Shown: one piece after another, positions 44,709 to 53,425 of the stretch
How positions within the stretch are numbered: position 1 is the stretch's first letter
Layout: each line of letters opens with the position of its first letter
Assembly (NCBI GenBank): GCA_963830565.1
Contig: CAWHMO010000010.1
Coordinates: 372,001-436,000, forward strand
Origin: DATFDN01 sp963830565
Lineage (GTDB): Bacteria > Pseudomonadota > Alphaproteobacteria > Acetobacterales > Acetobacteraceae
Reading direction: 5' to 3'
DNA: 64,000 bases
The notes under the pieces: generated by a model
What the model saw: the letters and a program-made list of their open reading frames with translations, nothing else
Databases searched by the model: none
Told to the model about the DNA's origin: nothing
Translations under genes and position numbers: made by a program

Positions 44709-46052
44709 ATGACCACATGCCGCGGACTGACGCGCAGACAAGCCCTGCAGATCGGGGCGGGCGCGGCGGCGCTGCCCCTGGTACACATCCAGACCGCCGG
44801 CGCGGCCGGGCGGGTCTCGATCGGATTCGTCGATCACTGGGTGCCCAACGGCAACGAGGTCATGCGCAAGCAGGTCGCGGCCTGGGCCGAGAAGAACCAT
44901 GTCGAGGTCCGGGCCGACTTCGTCACTACGATCGGCGGCAAGATTCAGCTCACCGCCGCGGCCGAGGCACAGGCCGGCGGCGGCCACGACGCGTTCACCT
45001 TCCTGGCCTGGGATGGGCAGAACTACGCCGACAAGCTGGCGCCGGTCGATGATGTGATGCAGCGCCTGATCGGCGAATACGGGCCGGTCAACGCGGTCGC
45101 CGAGTATCTCGGCAAGGCGAAGGGCCACTGGGTGGTCGTGCCGTCCAGCACGTCCACCCAGTACAAGGGGCCGTGCGGTCGCATCAGCCTGCTGAAGAAA
45201 TACGCCGGCATCGACGTAACAGAGATGTACCCGGCCCAACCCGTCCATGCCGCGGCGAGCGACAACTGGACCTATGACACCCATCTGAAGGCCGCGTCCG
45301 CCTGCGACAAGGCGGGATGCACGTTCGGCATCGGGCTAGGGCAGTCGCCCGATTCCACCGACACCGCCGGCGCGATCTTTCGCGCGTTCGGCGCCGAGCT
45401 GGTGGACGCGAAGGGCAACAGCCAGGTGCGCTCCGAGCCGGTGCGACGGGTCCTGGACTATGCGCAGGAATTGGTGCGCTATCTGCCGAAGGACGCGGTG
45501 AGCTACGACGATGCGTCGAACAACCGGGCGCTGATTTCCGGCAAGAGCGCGCTGATCTGGAACCCGCCCTCGGCCTGGGCGGTGGCCAAGCGCGATGCGC
45601 GCCAGGTCGCCGCCGATTGCTGGACCTTCCCCGGCCCGATCGGGCCCGCGGGCCGGTTCACGCCCTATGTGCCGTTCCTGTGGGGCGTCTGGCAATTCAG
45701 CCCAAACAAGTCGGCGGCGAAGGATCTGCTGGCCTATCTGTCGGAGCGGCCGCAGGTCGAGGAGCGCTGCACGGTGGTGGACGGCTACGACGTGCCGCCG
45801 TTCGACAGCATGACGGACTTCAAGGTGTGGTCCGAGGTCGAGCCGCCGAAGGGAACGGTCTTCAACTATCCACTGCGGCCGTTCCACCACGCCCAGCCTT
45901 GCATTGCCGCAGCGCCTGCACCGCCCGAGATCGCGGTGCAGATCTACAGCCGCGGCACCATGCCCACCATGTTCGCCCGGCTGCAGCACGGCCAATCGGT
46001 ACCGGACGTGGTCGCCTGGGCGGACCAGGAGGTGGAAAGCTTTCTGCGCTGA
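44709..46052 (+). CDS. Tat-exported extracellular solute-binding protein (ABC sugar-type), orphan
   Basis: Periplasmic solute-binding protein of 447 residues. The N-terminus has a twin-arginine signal (LTRRQALQIGAGAAALPL). The mature part has ADFVTTIGGKIQLTAAAEAQAGGGHDAFTF and ISGKSALIWNPPSAWAV, typical of family 1 sugar-binding proteins. No permease or ATPase gene is adjacent on either side, so the transporter is elsewhere or the protein has another role. A very strong ribosome-binding site (GGGAGGAGAGG) lies upstream, and a possible -10 box TTAAAAT precedes it. A strong hairpin follows the gene. Confidence 0.85.
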   Translation: MTTCRGLTRRQALQIGAGAAALPLVHIQTAGAAGRVSIGFVDHWVPNGNEVMRKQVAAWAEKNHVEVRADFVTTIGGKIQLTAAAEAQAGGGHDAFTFLAWDGQNYADKLAPVDDVMQRLIGEYGPVNAVAEYLGKAKGHWVVVPSSTSTQYKGPCGRISLLKKYAGIDVTEMYPAQPVHAAASDNWTYDTHLKAASACDKAGCTFGIGLGQSPDSTDTAGAIFRAFGAELVDAKGNSQVRSEPVRRVLDYAQELVRYLPKDAVSYDDASNNRALISGKSALIWNPPSAWAVAKRDARQVAADCWTFPGPIGPAGRFTPYVPFLWGVWQFSPNKSAAKDLLAYLSERPQVEERCTVVDGYDVPPFDSMTDFKVWSEVEPPKGTVFNYPLRPFHHAQPCIAAAPAPPEIAVQIYSRGTMPTMFARLQHGQSVPDVVAWADQEVESFLR

Positions 46053-46089
46053 GATGAGCGGCCCGGCGCCATCCAGCAAAGACGTAGGT

Positions 46090-46108
46090 GCCCGGGCCGA
46101 GCCCGGGC
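46090..46108. terminator. Palindromic hairpin between convergent solute-binding protein gene and flgD
   Basis: GCCCGGGC at 46090-46097 pairs with GCCCGGGC at 46101-46108 across the loop CGA, with an extra T-A pair outside. The flanking CCCGGGCATGACGG wording resembles dispersed intergenic palindromes of alphaproteobacteria. It probably ends transcription from both sides. Confidence 0.55.
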
Positions 46109-46153
46109 ATGACGGTGTGGGTTCGACATCGGTCACTTCGCATGGCGCTAGCC

Positions 46154-46897
46154 TCAGTTCTTGAGCGACTGCACCGCCCCGAATCCCACATCGAGCGCGC
46201 CAAGCTGAAGCTGCATCCCGTTGCTGCTCGTGCTTTGCGTCCCGGTCACGGTGCCCGTCACGGTAAACGGCAGCGGCGCGGTGCCACCGCCCGCACCCGC
46301 GCCCTGGACCGAGATATTGTAGGCGCCGTCCGGCAGCTTGGCGCCGGAATCGCTCGTGCCGTCCCAGTTCCAGGTGTTGGCGCCGGCCTGCGCGTTCAGT
46401 GTCGCCGTCCGCACAACGTTGCCGCTGCTGTCAGCGATGGCAATCGCGGCCGGCTCGGCGGCCGGCGCTGTGAACTGCACCGATCCGCTTCCATTCTGCA
46501 GCGGGATCTGGTTCGACTGCACCGCTACCTGCTTGCCCGCCAGCGATGAGCCCTGCATCAGCTCGCCCGCTTGCGTGAGCTGGATGAGCTGCGTCAGGCT
46601 GTTGTTCGTATTGATCTGCTGCTCGACCCCGGAGAACGAGACAAGCTCCTGCGTGAACTGGTTGCTGTCCATCGGACTCGACGGGTCCTGGTTCTGGAGC
46701 TGGGTCATCAGCATGTTCAGGAAGTCACCGAAATTGCTGGACAGCGCCGTCAGCGCCGTCTGACCGGTCTGCGCCGCGCCGGAAGCACTGGTCTGCGCCG
46801 CGCCGGAACCGCTGGTCTGCACCGAAACGGGCTTGCTCGCCGCCTGGGCGGCGGCGGCGAGTGCGCTTTGCTGGGCGGCGGTTGTCGCAATGCTCAT
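46154..46897 (-). CDS. flgD: Flagellar hook assembly scaffold protein FlgD
   Basis: Hook-capping scaffold that guides FlgE polymerisation. The 247-residue protein has the N-terminal FGDFLNMLMTQLQNQDPSSPMDSNQFTQELVSFSGVEQQINTN block that defines FlgD, followed by GKQVAVQSNQIPL and the Ig-like C-terminal part (WNWDGTSDSGAKLPDGAYNISV). The N-terminal linker is Ala/Ser/Gln-rich and holds a tandem repeat (TSGSGAAQ/TSASGAAQ). The ATG has AAGGAG upstream. It follows fliK by 16 bases, and the two form one transcript. Confidence 0.94.
   Translation of the reverse strand: MSIATTAAQQSALAAAAQAASKPVSVQTSGSGAAQTSASGAAQTGQTALTALSSNFGDFLNMLMTQLQNQDPSSPMDSNQFTQELVSFSGVEQQINTNNSLTQLIQLTQAGELMQGSSLAGKQVAVQSNQIPLQNGSGSVQFTAPAAEPAAIAIADSSGNVVRTATLNAQAGANTWNWDGTSDSGAKLPDGAYNISVQGAGAGGGTAPLPFTVTGTVTGTQSTSSNGMQLQLGALDVGFGAVQSLKN
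46766..46813. repeat. 24-bp tandem repeat inside flgD
   Basis: Two copies of a 24-base unit (GGTCTGCGCCGCGCCGGAA followed by GCACT or CCGCT), with a partial third copy beginning at 46814. It encodes the repeated Ser/Gly/Ala/Gln segment of the FlgD N-terminal linker. Slippage would change linker length in whole codons. Confidence 0.85.
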
Positions 46898-46913
46898 CGG
46901 AAGGCTCCTTTCA

Positions 46914-48300
46914 TCAAGCAGTGATATCGAGGGCGCCGCGCAGCTCACGCACGGCCAGCGCAGGAAGCTGCAAATTCGCCGCGCCTGACCCGGCCGCTGA
47001 GCCGAAACTCGAGCCGCCGGATCGGCGGGGACTCCATCCCTGCCCGCCCCCACCCTGTCCGGCCAGGTCCTGCCCACCCGGATGGCCGAGTTGCATCGTC
47101 ACGCTGCGACCCTCGGCGGGAACTCCAGCATCGCTCAGTGCCCGGTGCAGCGCCGGCTCGTCCTGGCGCAAAAGGAGCAGCGTGGCCGGCCGCTCCACCG
47201 TCACCTCGACCCGCGCGCCCGTCTCGGGAGCGCGGACCATCCGGATCTCAAGGCGGCCCAGTTCCGGCGGATCCAGGCGCAACACCAGCCGATGCGTCCC
47301 CGCTCCGCCGGAGGCGAGCGAGACCATCACCGGCGTGACCTGCGAGGCTGGCGATCGGGCCGGCAGATGCGGCGACGGCGCAGGTGCGGCAACGGTGGAG
47401 GGCGGTGTCGGGATCGCGTGCGCAGGCTGCGGGGATGGCGTTGCAGGTGCCGCGCCCGTCGGCGATGCCGATGCGGCACTGGCGGCGGCCTGGAACGGCG
47501 GCTCGCCGGCGACAACCCGCGCCGGGACTGCCGCGCCCATCTCCGCCGATTTGGCGATCGCGGGCGGTTCGGCATCCCTGGCCATCGGAAACGCGCTCTC
47601 GGCCATCGGCCGCGCCGACCTGCGAGGATCGCCCTTTACGCCGACAATCTCGGACGATCCGCCGCTCTGTCCGTCACGGGGACTCGCGTCCCGGCTTTCG
47701 GTGGGCGGGGGCGCAGGCAGAGCCAGAACCATGGGCGGAACGCTGCCGGCGTCCGGCGCGAGCGCGACCACGGGCGGGCTCGGGCTCGATGCGAGTTGAT
47801 CGGACGCCGCGACATGCGCGCGTGATGCTCCGGCCAACTCCTTCGAACGATCCGGCCCGCCGCGAGCGCGTGCCAATCCGGGTACACCAACACCCGCCAT
47901 CGGATTCTGCGGCAACGGGTCCGCCTTCCCTGACGGGCTATGAGACTTACGGATCGGGCTGCCTGCATCGTCCCCCTCTCCCTCGCTCTTCGCAGGGGAG
48001 AGGGGGACGATGGGGCTCGCGCCCGCTGGACGAAGCGGGACCGGTGCACCTCCCTCGCCCAGGCTAGCCGCGGTTGCCACCTCAGAGGTCAGGCCGATGT
48101 CGGTTGCCGGGTCGGCGCCACGCGGAGTACCCGGATGCGGGCAGGCCCGCAGCCGGACCGGCCGGCGGCGCCGAACGGGCCACCATGCCCGCCAGTGTGT
48201 CCAGGAAGCTGGTCTCCGCTCCGGCACCTGCCGGCACGCCAGCACTCGCGGGCGCCGATGGAAGCGCGTTGATCTCCGGCATGATCGCTGGTCCGGCCAT
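46914..48300 (-). CDS. fliK: Flagellar hook-length control protein FliK, frameshifted as sequenced
   Basis: Molecular ruler that stops hook growth and switches export specificity. The start region (MAGPAIMPEINALP, then ETSFLDTLAGMV) is typical of FliK, and a long Pro/Ala/Ser-rich middle follows. The conserved C-terminal domain reads GTHRLVLRLDPPELGRLEIRMV, with RVEVTVERPATLLLLRQDEPALHRALSDAGV. The frame shifts at the CCC at 48130-48132. Removing one base joins ASG to TPRGADPATDI, and the length is a multiple of three plus one. A 17-bp inverted repeat sits in the middle of the gene. An alternative start is the ATG at 48282. Confidence 0.88.
47966..48012. repeat. Perfect 17-bp inverted repeat inside fliK
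   Basis: CATCGTCCCCCTCTCCC at 47966-47982 is the exact reverse complement of 47996-48012, with a 13-base loop. The wording (CCCCTCTCCC...GGGAGAGGGGGA) resembles dispersed palindromic intergenic repeats, yet here it lies inside coding sequence for the FliK linker. Confidence 0.85.
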
Positions 48301-48472
48301 GCAGCGGCCGTATGCAACCGTCGGACCAGCTTTTCCGCTTCGGTGTCACCGGACAGCGCGCGACGCCGGTAGTGTCCCTCGGCAAAAGATGCCGGGTCGT
48401 CCTTGCCGCCCGGCCGCTTCGGCGCCAGTGCGGCCGTGCTGCCTGCCCCCTCCAGGCGAAGTGTTCCGCTCT

Positions 48473-48487
48473 TGGCACGCTTCATGC
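48473..48487 (+). promoter_or_regulatory. Sigma-54 promoter of the flgE-flgK-flgL operon
   Basis: TGGCACG at 48473-48479, four bases, then ATGC at 48484-48487. The essential GG and GC dinucleotides are exactly 10 bases apart, as in the TGGCACG-N4-TTGC consensus. Transcription would start near 48499, about 30 bases before the flgE ATG. Hook and later genes are sigma-54 controlled in Caulobacter and relatives. Confidence 0.7.
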
Positions 48488-48530
48488 GTCGTCGGTCGCG
48501 GGCAAGCAGTCGGCCCGCACGGAGCGAATC

Positions 48531-49826
48531 ATGTCCCTGTTCAGCGCCCTCGGCACCTCGGTGAGCGGCCTGTCCGCGCAATCCGCCGCGTTCGGCAATA
48601 TCAGCGACAATGTCGCCAACAGCCAGAGCGTCGGCTACAAGGCCGTGGACACCAGCTTCATCGACTATCTCACGACTAGCACGAGCCAGCAGAACGAGCC
48701 CGGTGCGGTGGCCACGCGCCCCGATTACACCAACACGGTCCAGGGCACGATCTCGCAAAGCGGCGATCCGCTCGCGATGGCCATCGACGGGCAGGGCTTC
48801 TTCGCGGTCTCCGAGCCGAACGGCGTGGCCAGCGGGACCACATCACCGACCTTCAGCCCGCAGACATACTACACCCGCGCGGGCGACTTTCAGCTCGACA
48901 AGAACGGCTATATCGTCAACAGCGCGGGCCAATATCTGCAAGGCTGGTCGGTCGACACGAAGACGGGCGTGGCGAATCAGTCGAGTCTGACGCCCATCCA
49001 GATCGCGCAGACGCAGTTCAACCCGGTCCCGACGTCAACCATCGACCTCGCGGCCAATCTGCCCAGTACCGGCAGCAGCGTGCCGGTCTCCTCGCAGGCC
49101 GACATCTATGATTCGCTCGGAAACCAGCACGCCGTGACACTCACATGAACTCCCAGTGGGACGAACGCCTGGTCGCTCGCGCTCAGCTCACCCGATGTCT
49201 CCGGCGGCACGATCGGCAGTGCGACCGTGCAGTTCGGTACGAATGGCGTCCCGGTGGGCACGATCGGCTCGTTCTCGGGGACCACCGGCCTGACCGCTTC
49301 GCCCCCTGGCGCGAATGCCCCGGCATCGCTGAGCTTCACCGCCAATTTCGGCAGCGGCCCGCAAACCGTTACCCTGGGCATGGGCCATTACGGCCAGGCG
49401 GACGGTGTCACCCAGTTCGCGGGCAGCGCTTACAATGTCAGCAAGCTCAGCCAGGACGGCATCCCGGCCGGCAGCTTCACCGGCATCACCACGACAAGCG
49501 CCGGCAGCGTGGTCGCCAATTACGATAACGGCCAATCGCAAGTCGTCGCGCAGGTACCGGTTGTCACCTTCGCCGACCCAGACGCCCTGCAGCGCCAGAA
49601 TGGCCAAGCCTTCACCGCCACCTTGCAGTCGGGCGCTCCGGTCGCCCAATCCCAGGGCCAGAACGGCGCGGGCAGCCTCGTGACCAGCTCCGTGGAGAGC
49701 TCGAACGTCGATATCGCCAGCGAGTTCAGCAAGCTGATCGTGGCGCAGGAGGCGTACGGCGCAAACGCCAAGATGATCACCACTGCCGATACAATGCTGC
49801 AAGTCACCATCAACATGAAGACCTGA
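48531..49826 (+). CDS. flgE: Flagellar hook protein FlgE, interrupted by one in-frame TGA
   Basis: Builds the hook. The N-terminus MSLFSALGTSVSGLSAQSAAFGNISDNVANSQSVGYKAVDTSF is the FlgE/FlgK-type coiled region. DPLAMAIDGQGFFAVSE and YYTRAGDFQLDKNGYIVNSAGQYLQGW follow, and the C-terminus SSVESSNVDIASEFSKLIVAQEAYGANAKMITTADTMLQVTINMKT is diagnostic. The frame is continuous over 432 codons except for TGA at 49146-49148, within HAVTLT-stop-TPSGTNAWSLAL, where homologues have Trp (TGG). This is a nonsense substitution or a base error, not a frameshift. It is transcribed from the sigma-54 promoter at 48473. Confidence 0.93.
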
Positions 49827-49830
49827 GCCG

Positions 49831-51306
49831 ATGAGCCTCGACGCCGCGCTCTCGATCGCGGGAAGCGGCCTTGCCGCGATCAACGCCCAGCTCAACCTGG
49901 TCTCGCACAATGTCGCCAACGCGAGCACGCCGGGCTACGCGACCGAAAGCGCCTCGGTGCAAAGCCTGACGGCTGGCGGGGAGGGTCTGGGCGTGATCTC
50001 AGCCCCGGCGACGCGGGCGATGGATCAGGCCCTGCAGTCCGAACTGCTCCAGCAGAACGCGACCACGTCCGGGCTGGCCACGCAATCGACCGCGATGCAG
50101 GCGATCGACGCGGTCCAAGGTACGCCGGGCCAGGGACAGGATCTCGCGAGCCTGCTCGGCAAGCTTCAGGATTCGTTTTCGACCCTGCTCGCCGATCCCA
50201 GCAACGCCACGCAGCAATCGGCCGTGGTGGGCGCCGCCGGCACGCTGGCGCAGGCCATCAACACGCTGAGCGGCGCCTACACCACCCAGCGTCAGAATGC
50301 CCAGGACGCCATCGTGTCCGGCATCGCCAGCCTCAACACGACGCTCGGCAGCATCGGCGCGCTGTCGAACAAGATCATCGCCGCCAAGGCGCTTGGCCAA
50401 AGCACCGCGGACCTTGAAAACCAGCGTGACGTGCAGATCGCCGACCTGTCGCAACTCGTCAATGTGAAGGTGCTGCAACAGGCCAATGGCGACGTGCTGC
50501 TGACCACGGCCACCGGCGTCACCCTGCCGATCCACGGGCCGGCGAACCCGCTGACAGGCGGCAACGCGAACACGCAGCCCGGCGCCTACTACCCGGGCGG
50601 TGGCATCCCGGCCGTGACCCTGGGCGGCGTTGACGTGACGGGCGCGCTCCAGGGCGGGCAGATCGGCGCCAATATCGCGCTGCGCGACACGACCATGCCG
50701 ACGTACCAGGCCGAGCTCGACGAGTTCTCGCAGAACCTGGCCGCGAGCTTCTCGGCGCAGGGTCTGCCGCTGTTCACCAACGCGGCGGGATCTGTGCCCT
50801 CCGGCGGAGCAACGCCAGTCCAGTCGGGCTACGTTGGGTTTGCCGCCCAGATCCAGGTCAATCCCGCCGTCAGCGCCAATCCCGCCGCCGTCCGCGACGG
50901 CCTCCCGTCCGCCAACCCGGCCGGAGTGGCCGGCTTCACGGGGACCCTCACCGAAGTCCTGAACAACGCGCTTGGGATCGCCCCGCTGATGGGGACGCAC
51001 GTCGCCAGCCTCGGCCCGACCGGCACGCTGACTGCATCCTACGGAGCACCCGCGACACTGGCCGAGTTCGCGACCAGCCTGGTCGGCGCGCAAGCAGCCG
51101 ACAGCGCCACGGCATCGGCGCAGCTCAGTACCGAGCAGGCCGTGCAGACGACGCTGCAAGGCAAGCTCACGGCTGAAACCGGGGTGAACATGGATACCGA
51201 GATGTCGGACATGATCGCGCTGCAGAACGCGTACGGCGCCAATGCCAAGATCATCGGCGCGGTGCAGGGCATGTTCACGACCCTGCTCGGGATGGTGAGC
51301 GGATGA
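49831..51306 (+). CDS. flgK: Flagellar hook-associated protein FlgK
   Basis: First hook-filament junction protein, 491 residues. The N-terminal LDAALSIAGSGLAAINAQLNLVSHNVANASTPGYATESAS block and the C-terminal TGVNMDTEMSDMIALQNAYGANAKIIGAVQGMFTTLLGMV block are the paired terminal coils of FlgK. The middle part is Ala/Gly/Thr-rich. It begins 4 bases after the flgE stop, and its own stop overlaps the flgL start (ATGA). Confidence 0.93.
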   Translation: MSLDAALSIAGSGLAAINAQLNLVSHNVANASTPGYATESASVQSLTAGGEGLGVISAPATRAMDQALQSELLQQNATTSGLATQSTAMQAIDAVQGTPGQGQDLASLLGKLQDSFSTLLADPSNATQQSAVVGAAGTLAQAINTLSGAYTTQRQNAQDAIVSGIASLNTTLGSIGALSNKIIAAKALGQSTADLENQRDVQIADLSQLVNVKVLQQANGDVLLTTATGVTLPIHGPANPLTGGNANTQPGAYYPGGGIPAVTLGGVDVTGALQGGQIGANIALRDTTMPTYQAELDEFSQNLAASFSAQGLPLFTNAAGSVPSGGATPVQSGYVGFAAQIQVNPAVSANPAAVRDGLPSANPAGVAGFTGTLTEVLNNALGIAPLMGTHVASLGPTGTLTASYGAPATLAEFATSLVGAQAADSATASAQLSTEQAVQTTLQGKLTAETGVNMDTEMSDMIALQNAYGANAKIIGAVQGMFTTLLGMVSG

Positions 51307-52403
51307 GCGGCCTCTCCGGCGTGCCTGCCCCGGGCGAGTACGGCCTGCTGACGACGCTGGTCGCGGACAGCTCAAACATCCGCCAGCGCCTCGACACGCT
51401 CACGCAGCAGGCGAGCACCGGGCTCAAGGCCGACAGCTACGCCGGCCTTGGCGCCGGTGCCCCGGTGTCGCTCGATCTCAACCCGGAAATCGCCAGTCTG
51501 CAGACATGGCAAAACAATGTCTCCGCGGTCAGCGGCCGCATGAGCGTCACCCAGGCGACGATGACGCAACTCCAGCAGATCGCGTCCAACTTCAATGCGC
51601 AGCTCAATAACCTGAACGGGCTCGATTCGTCGGAGGTCGACAGCGTCGCAACCTCCGCGCGCGATGCCCTGCAACAGGTCGCCGGGTTGCTCGACGCACA
51701 GGATGGCGGCGTGTTTGTCTTCGGCGGCGCCGATACCGCGAATCCGCCGGTGCCGAACCCCAGCGCGATTCTGTCCTCGGGCTTCTACACCCAGATCGCG
51801 GCGGCGGTCGGCAATCTCGGCACCGCCGGCGCGTCCGCCACGGTGGCGGCGACCCTCGGCATCGCCGGCTCGAACACGGCCGGCACCTCGCCTTTTTCCG
51901 CTTACATGTCGCAGCCCGCCAACGCCCTGCAGGCGCAGGCTCCCGTCGTGCAGACCGGCCCCGGACAGACCACTCAGATCGGCCTTCTCGCCAGCGCCAA
52001 CACCCTCGTCACCTCGCCCGCCGGCTCCACCACGGGTTCGTATGCGCGAGATCTGATGCGCTCTCTGGCCACGCTCGGCTCGCTCTCCAGCGCGCAGGTG
52101 AACCTGCCTGGCTTCGCGGCGCTGGTCCAGGATACGCGGACCAGCCTCAACGGCGCGATCGACGCCATGGCCGGGGAAGCCGGGGCACTCGGCAATCGGC
52201 AATCGGCATTGACCGCAACTCAGACCGGCCTTGCCGCCACCCAGACGGCGCTGACCACGCAGGTCGGCGCCGCGCAGGACGCCGACATGGCAACGACGCT
52301 GTCGGACATCACGCAGACCCAGACACAGCTACAGGCAAGCTACCAGGTCATCGCCGCACTCAGCGGCCTGTCGCTGGCGAAAATTCTACCCGTCGGAGCA
52401 TGA
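51303..52403 (+). CDS. flgL: Flagellar hook-associated protein FlgL-like
   Basis: Second hook-filament junction protein, 366 residues. It has a flagellin-like N-terminal coil (LTTLVADSSNIRQRLDTLTQQASTGLKADSYAGLGAGAPVSLDLNPEIASLQTWQNNV), an internal FVFGGADTANPPVPNP motif typical of FlgL, and a C-terminal coil (DADMATTLSDITQTQTQLQASYQVIAALSGLSLAKIL). It is translationally coupled to flgK and ends 95 bases before flagellin. Confidence 0.9.
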   Translation: MSGLSGVPAPGEYGLLTTLVADSSNIRQRLDTLTQQASTGLKADSYAGLGAGAPVSLDLNPEIASLQTWQNNVSAVSGRMSVTQATMTQLQQIASNFNAQLNNLNGLDSSEVDSVATSARDALQQVAGLLDAQDGGVFVFGGADTANPPVPNPSAILSSGFYTQIAAAVGNLGTAGASATVAATLGIAGSNTAGTSPFSAYMSQPANALQAQAPVVQTGPGQTTQIGLLASANTLVTSPAGSTTGSYARDLMRSLATLGSLSSAQVNLPGFAALVQDTRTSLNGAIDAMAGEAGALGNRQSALTATQTGLAATQTALTTQVGAAQDADMATTLSDITQTQTQLQASYQVIAALSGLSLAKILPVGA

Positions 52404-52437
52404 AGCTTCACGGCCCATTAACCCAACCGCCTCAGAA

Positions 52438-52452
52438 TGGGGCCCTGTCCGC
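52438..52452 (+). promoter_or_regulatory. Possible sigma-54 promoter of the flagellin gene
   Basis: TGG at 52438-52440, ten bases, then GC at 52451-52452 followed by AAAA. The GG-N10-GC spacing is right, but the rest of the -24/-12 wording is weaker than at flgE. It lies 47 bases before the flagellin ATG and overlaps a short stem (CCGC-AAAAA-GCGG), possibly part of a leader that FlbT could act on. Confidence 0.4.
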
Positions 52453-52498
52453 AAAAAGCGGGACCAACCGTAACCTTGTGGGCGAAAGGTAAGAAACC

Positions 52499-53341
52499 AT
52501 GTCCTTGAACTCGGTCAATACCAATATCGGCGCGCAGATCGCGCTGCAGTCGCTGAACCTGACCAATTCGCAGCTCGCCGCGACGCAAAAGCAGATCTCG
52601 ACCGGCTACCGCGTCGCCGACGCCACCGACGACGGCGCCGCCTATGCGGTGGCGCAGCGGGTACGCTCCGATGTCGGCGCGCTGACCAGCGCCAACCAGC
52701 AGCTCGGCAACGTCCAGGGATTGCTGGATACGACCAACGCCGGCCTGAACACGGCCTCGACCGACATCAACAGCCTGAATGCCACCCTGGTGAAGCTGGC
52801 GGATGGCAACGTCCAGGGCAGCGAACGGGCTCAGTACCAGACCCAGTATGATACGACGATCGCGCAGATCAAGAACGACCTCAATGGCGCCAGCTACAAT
52901 GGCAAGACGCTGATCGGCAACATCGGCGGTGGTTCGATAGGCGTGACTTTCGGCAGAACCGCGGTGGTGCAGGACCAGCTTGGCACCACATACGGGATCG
53001 CCACATTCGGCTCCAATAGCCTGTACACCTCTCTCAACGTCACGAGCTTCACCTCGACGCATGCGCAGGCGTTCCTGACCGGGACCTTCGCCAACCAGCT
53101 GAATAACATCAGCAACCAGCTCAATAGTTTCGGGCAGGTGTCGAAATATGTCACTGCCCAGATCAGCTACAACAGCGACAAGATCGACGCTCTGAACGCC
53201 GGCCTCGGCGCGCTGATCGACGCCGATCTGGCGAAGGAGTCGGCGCAGTTGCAGGCGCTGCAGATCCGCCAGCAGCTTGGCACGCAGGCGCTCAGCCTCG
53301 CCAACCAGGCGCCGCAGTCGCTTCTCAGCCTGTTCAAGTAA
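52499..53341 (+). CDS. Flagellin
   Basis: Filament subunit of 280 residues. The N-terminal domain has SLNSVNTNIGAQIALQSLNLTNSQLAATQKQISTGYRVADATDDGAAYAVAQRVRSD, and the C-terminal domain has IDADLAKESAQLQALQIRQQLGTQALSLANQAPQSLLSLFK; both are typical of alphaproteobacterial flagellins. The variable middle (about residues 130-190) is short and Ser/Thr-rich (TFGSNSLYTSLNVTSFTSTHAQ), giving possible sites for O-glycosylation. The ribosome-binding region is GAAAGGTAAG. flbT and flaF follow, as in Caulobacter-type systems. Confidence 0.95.
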   Translation: MSLNSVNTNIGAQIALQSLNLTNSQLAATQKQISTGYRVADATDDGAAYAVAQRVRSDVGALTSANQQLGNVQGLLDTTNAGLNTASTDINSLNATLVKLADGNVQGSERAQYQTQYDTTIAQIKNDLNGASYNGKTLIGNIGGGSIGVTFGRTAVVQDQLGTTYGIATFGSNSLYTSLNVTSFTSTHAQAFLTGTFANQLNNISNQLNSFGQVSKYVTAQISYNSDKIDALNAGLGALIDADLAKESAQLQALQIRQQLGTQALSLANQAPQSLLSLFK

Positions 53342-53349
53342 TCCCCTGG

Positions 53350-53369
53350 GGCGGGCCATGAGGCCCGCC
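53350..53369 (+). terminator. Perfect 8-bp hairpin after flagellin
   Basis: GGCGGGCC at 53350-53357 pairs perfectly with GGCCCGCC at 53362-53369 across the loop ATGA. It lies 8 bases after the flagellin stop. No T-run follows, so it may equally stabilise the abundant flagellin transcript. Confidence 0.55.
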
Positions 53370-53425
53370 TCGCCGGACGCCCTGACGCTGCGACAACAAA
53401 GACCAGGCGACCCAGGAAAGGTCTC

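Noticed and set aside
48405..48430. Second sigma-54-like match pointing towards fliK
   Set aside because: GG-N10-GC spacing occurs on the minus strand (TGGCGCC...GGC), but the rest of the consensus is poor and such matches are frequent in GC-rich DNA.
49146..49148. Recoding of TGA as tryptophan
   Set aside because: TGA is used as the normal stop at the end of many genes here (for example lpxI, gloA, rpmF, glnD), so the standard code applies.
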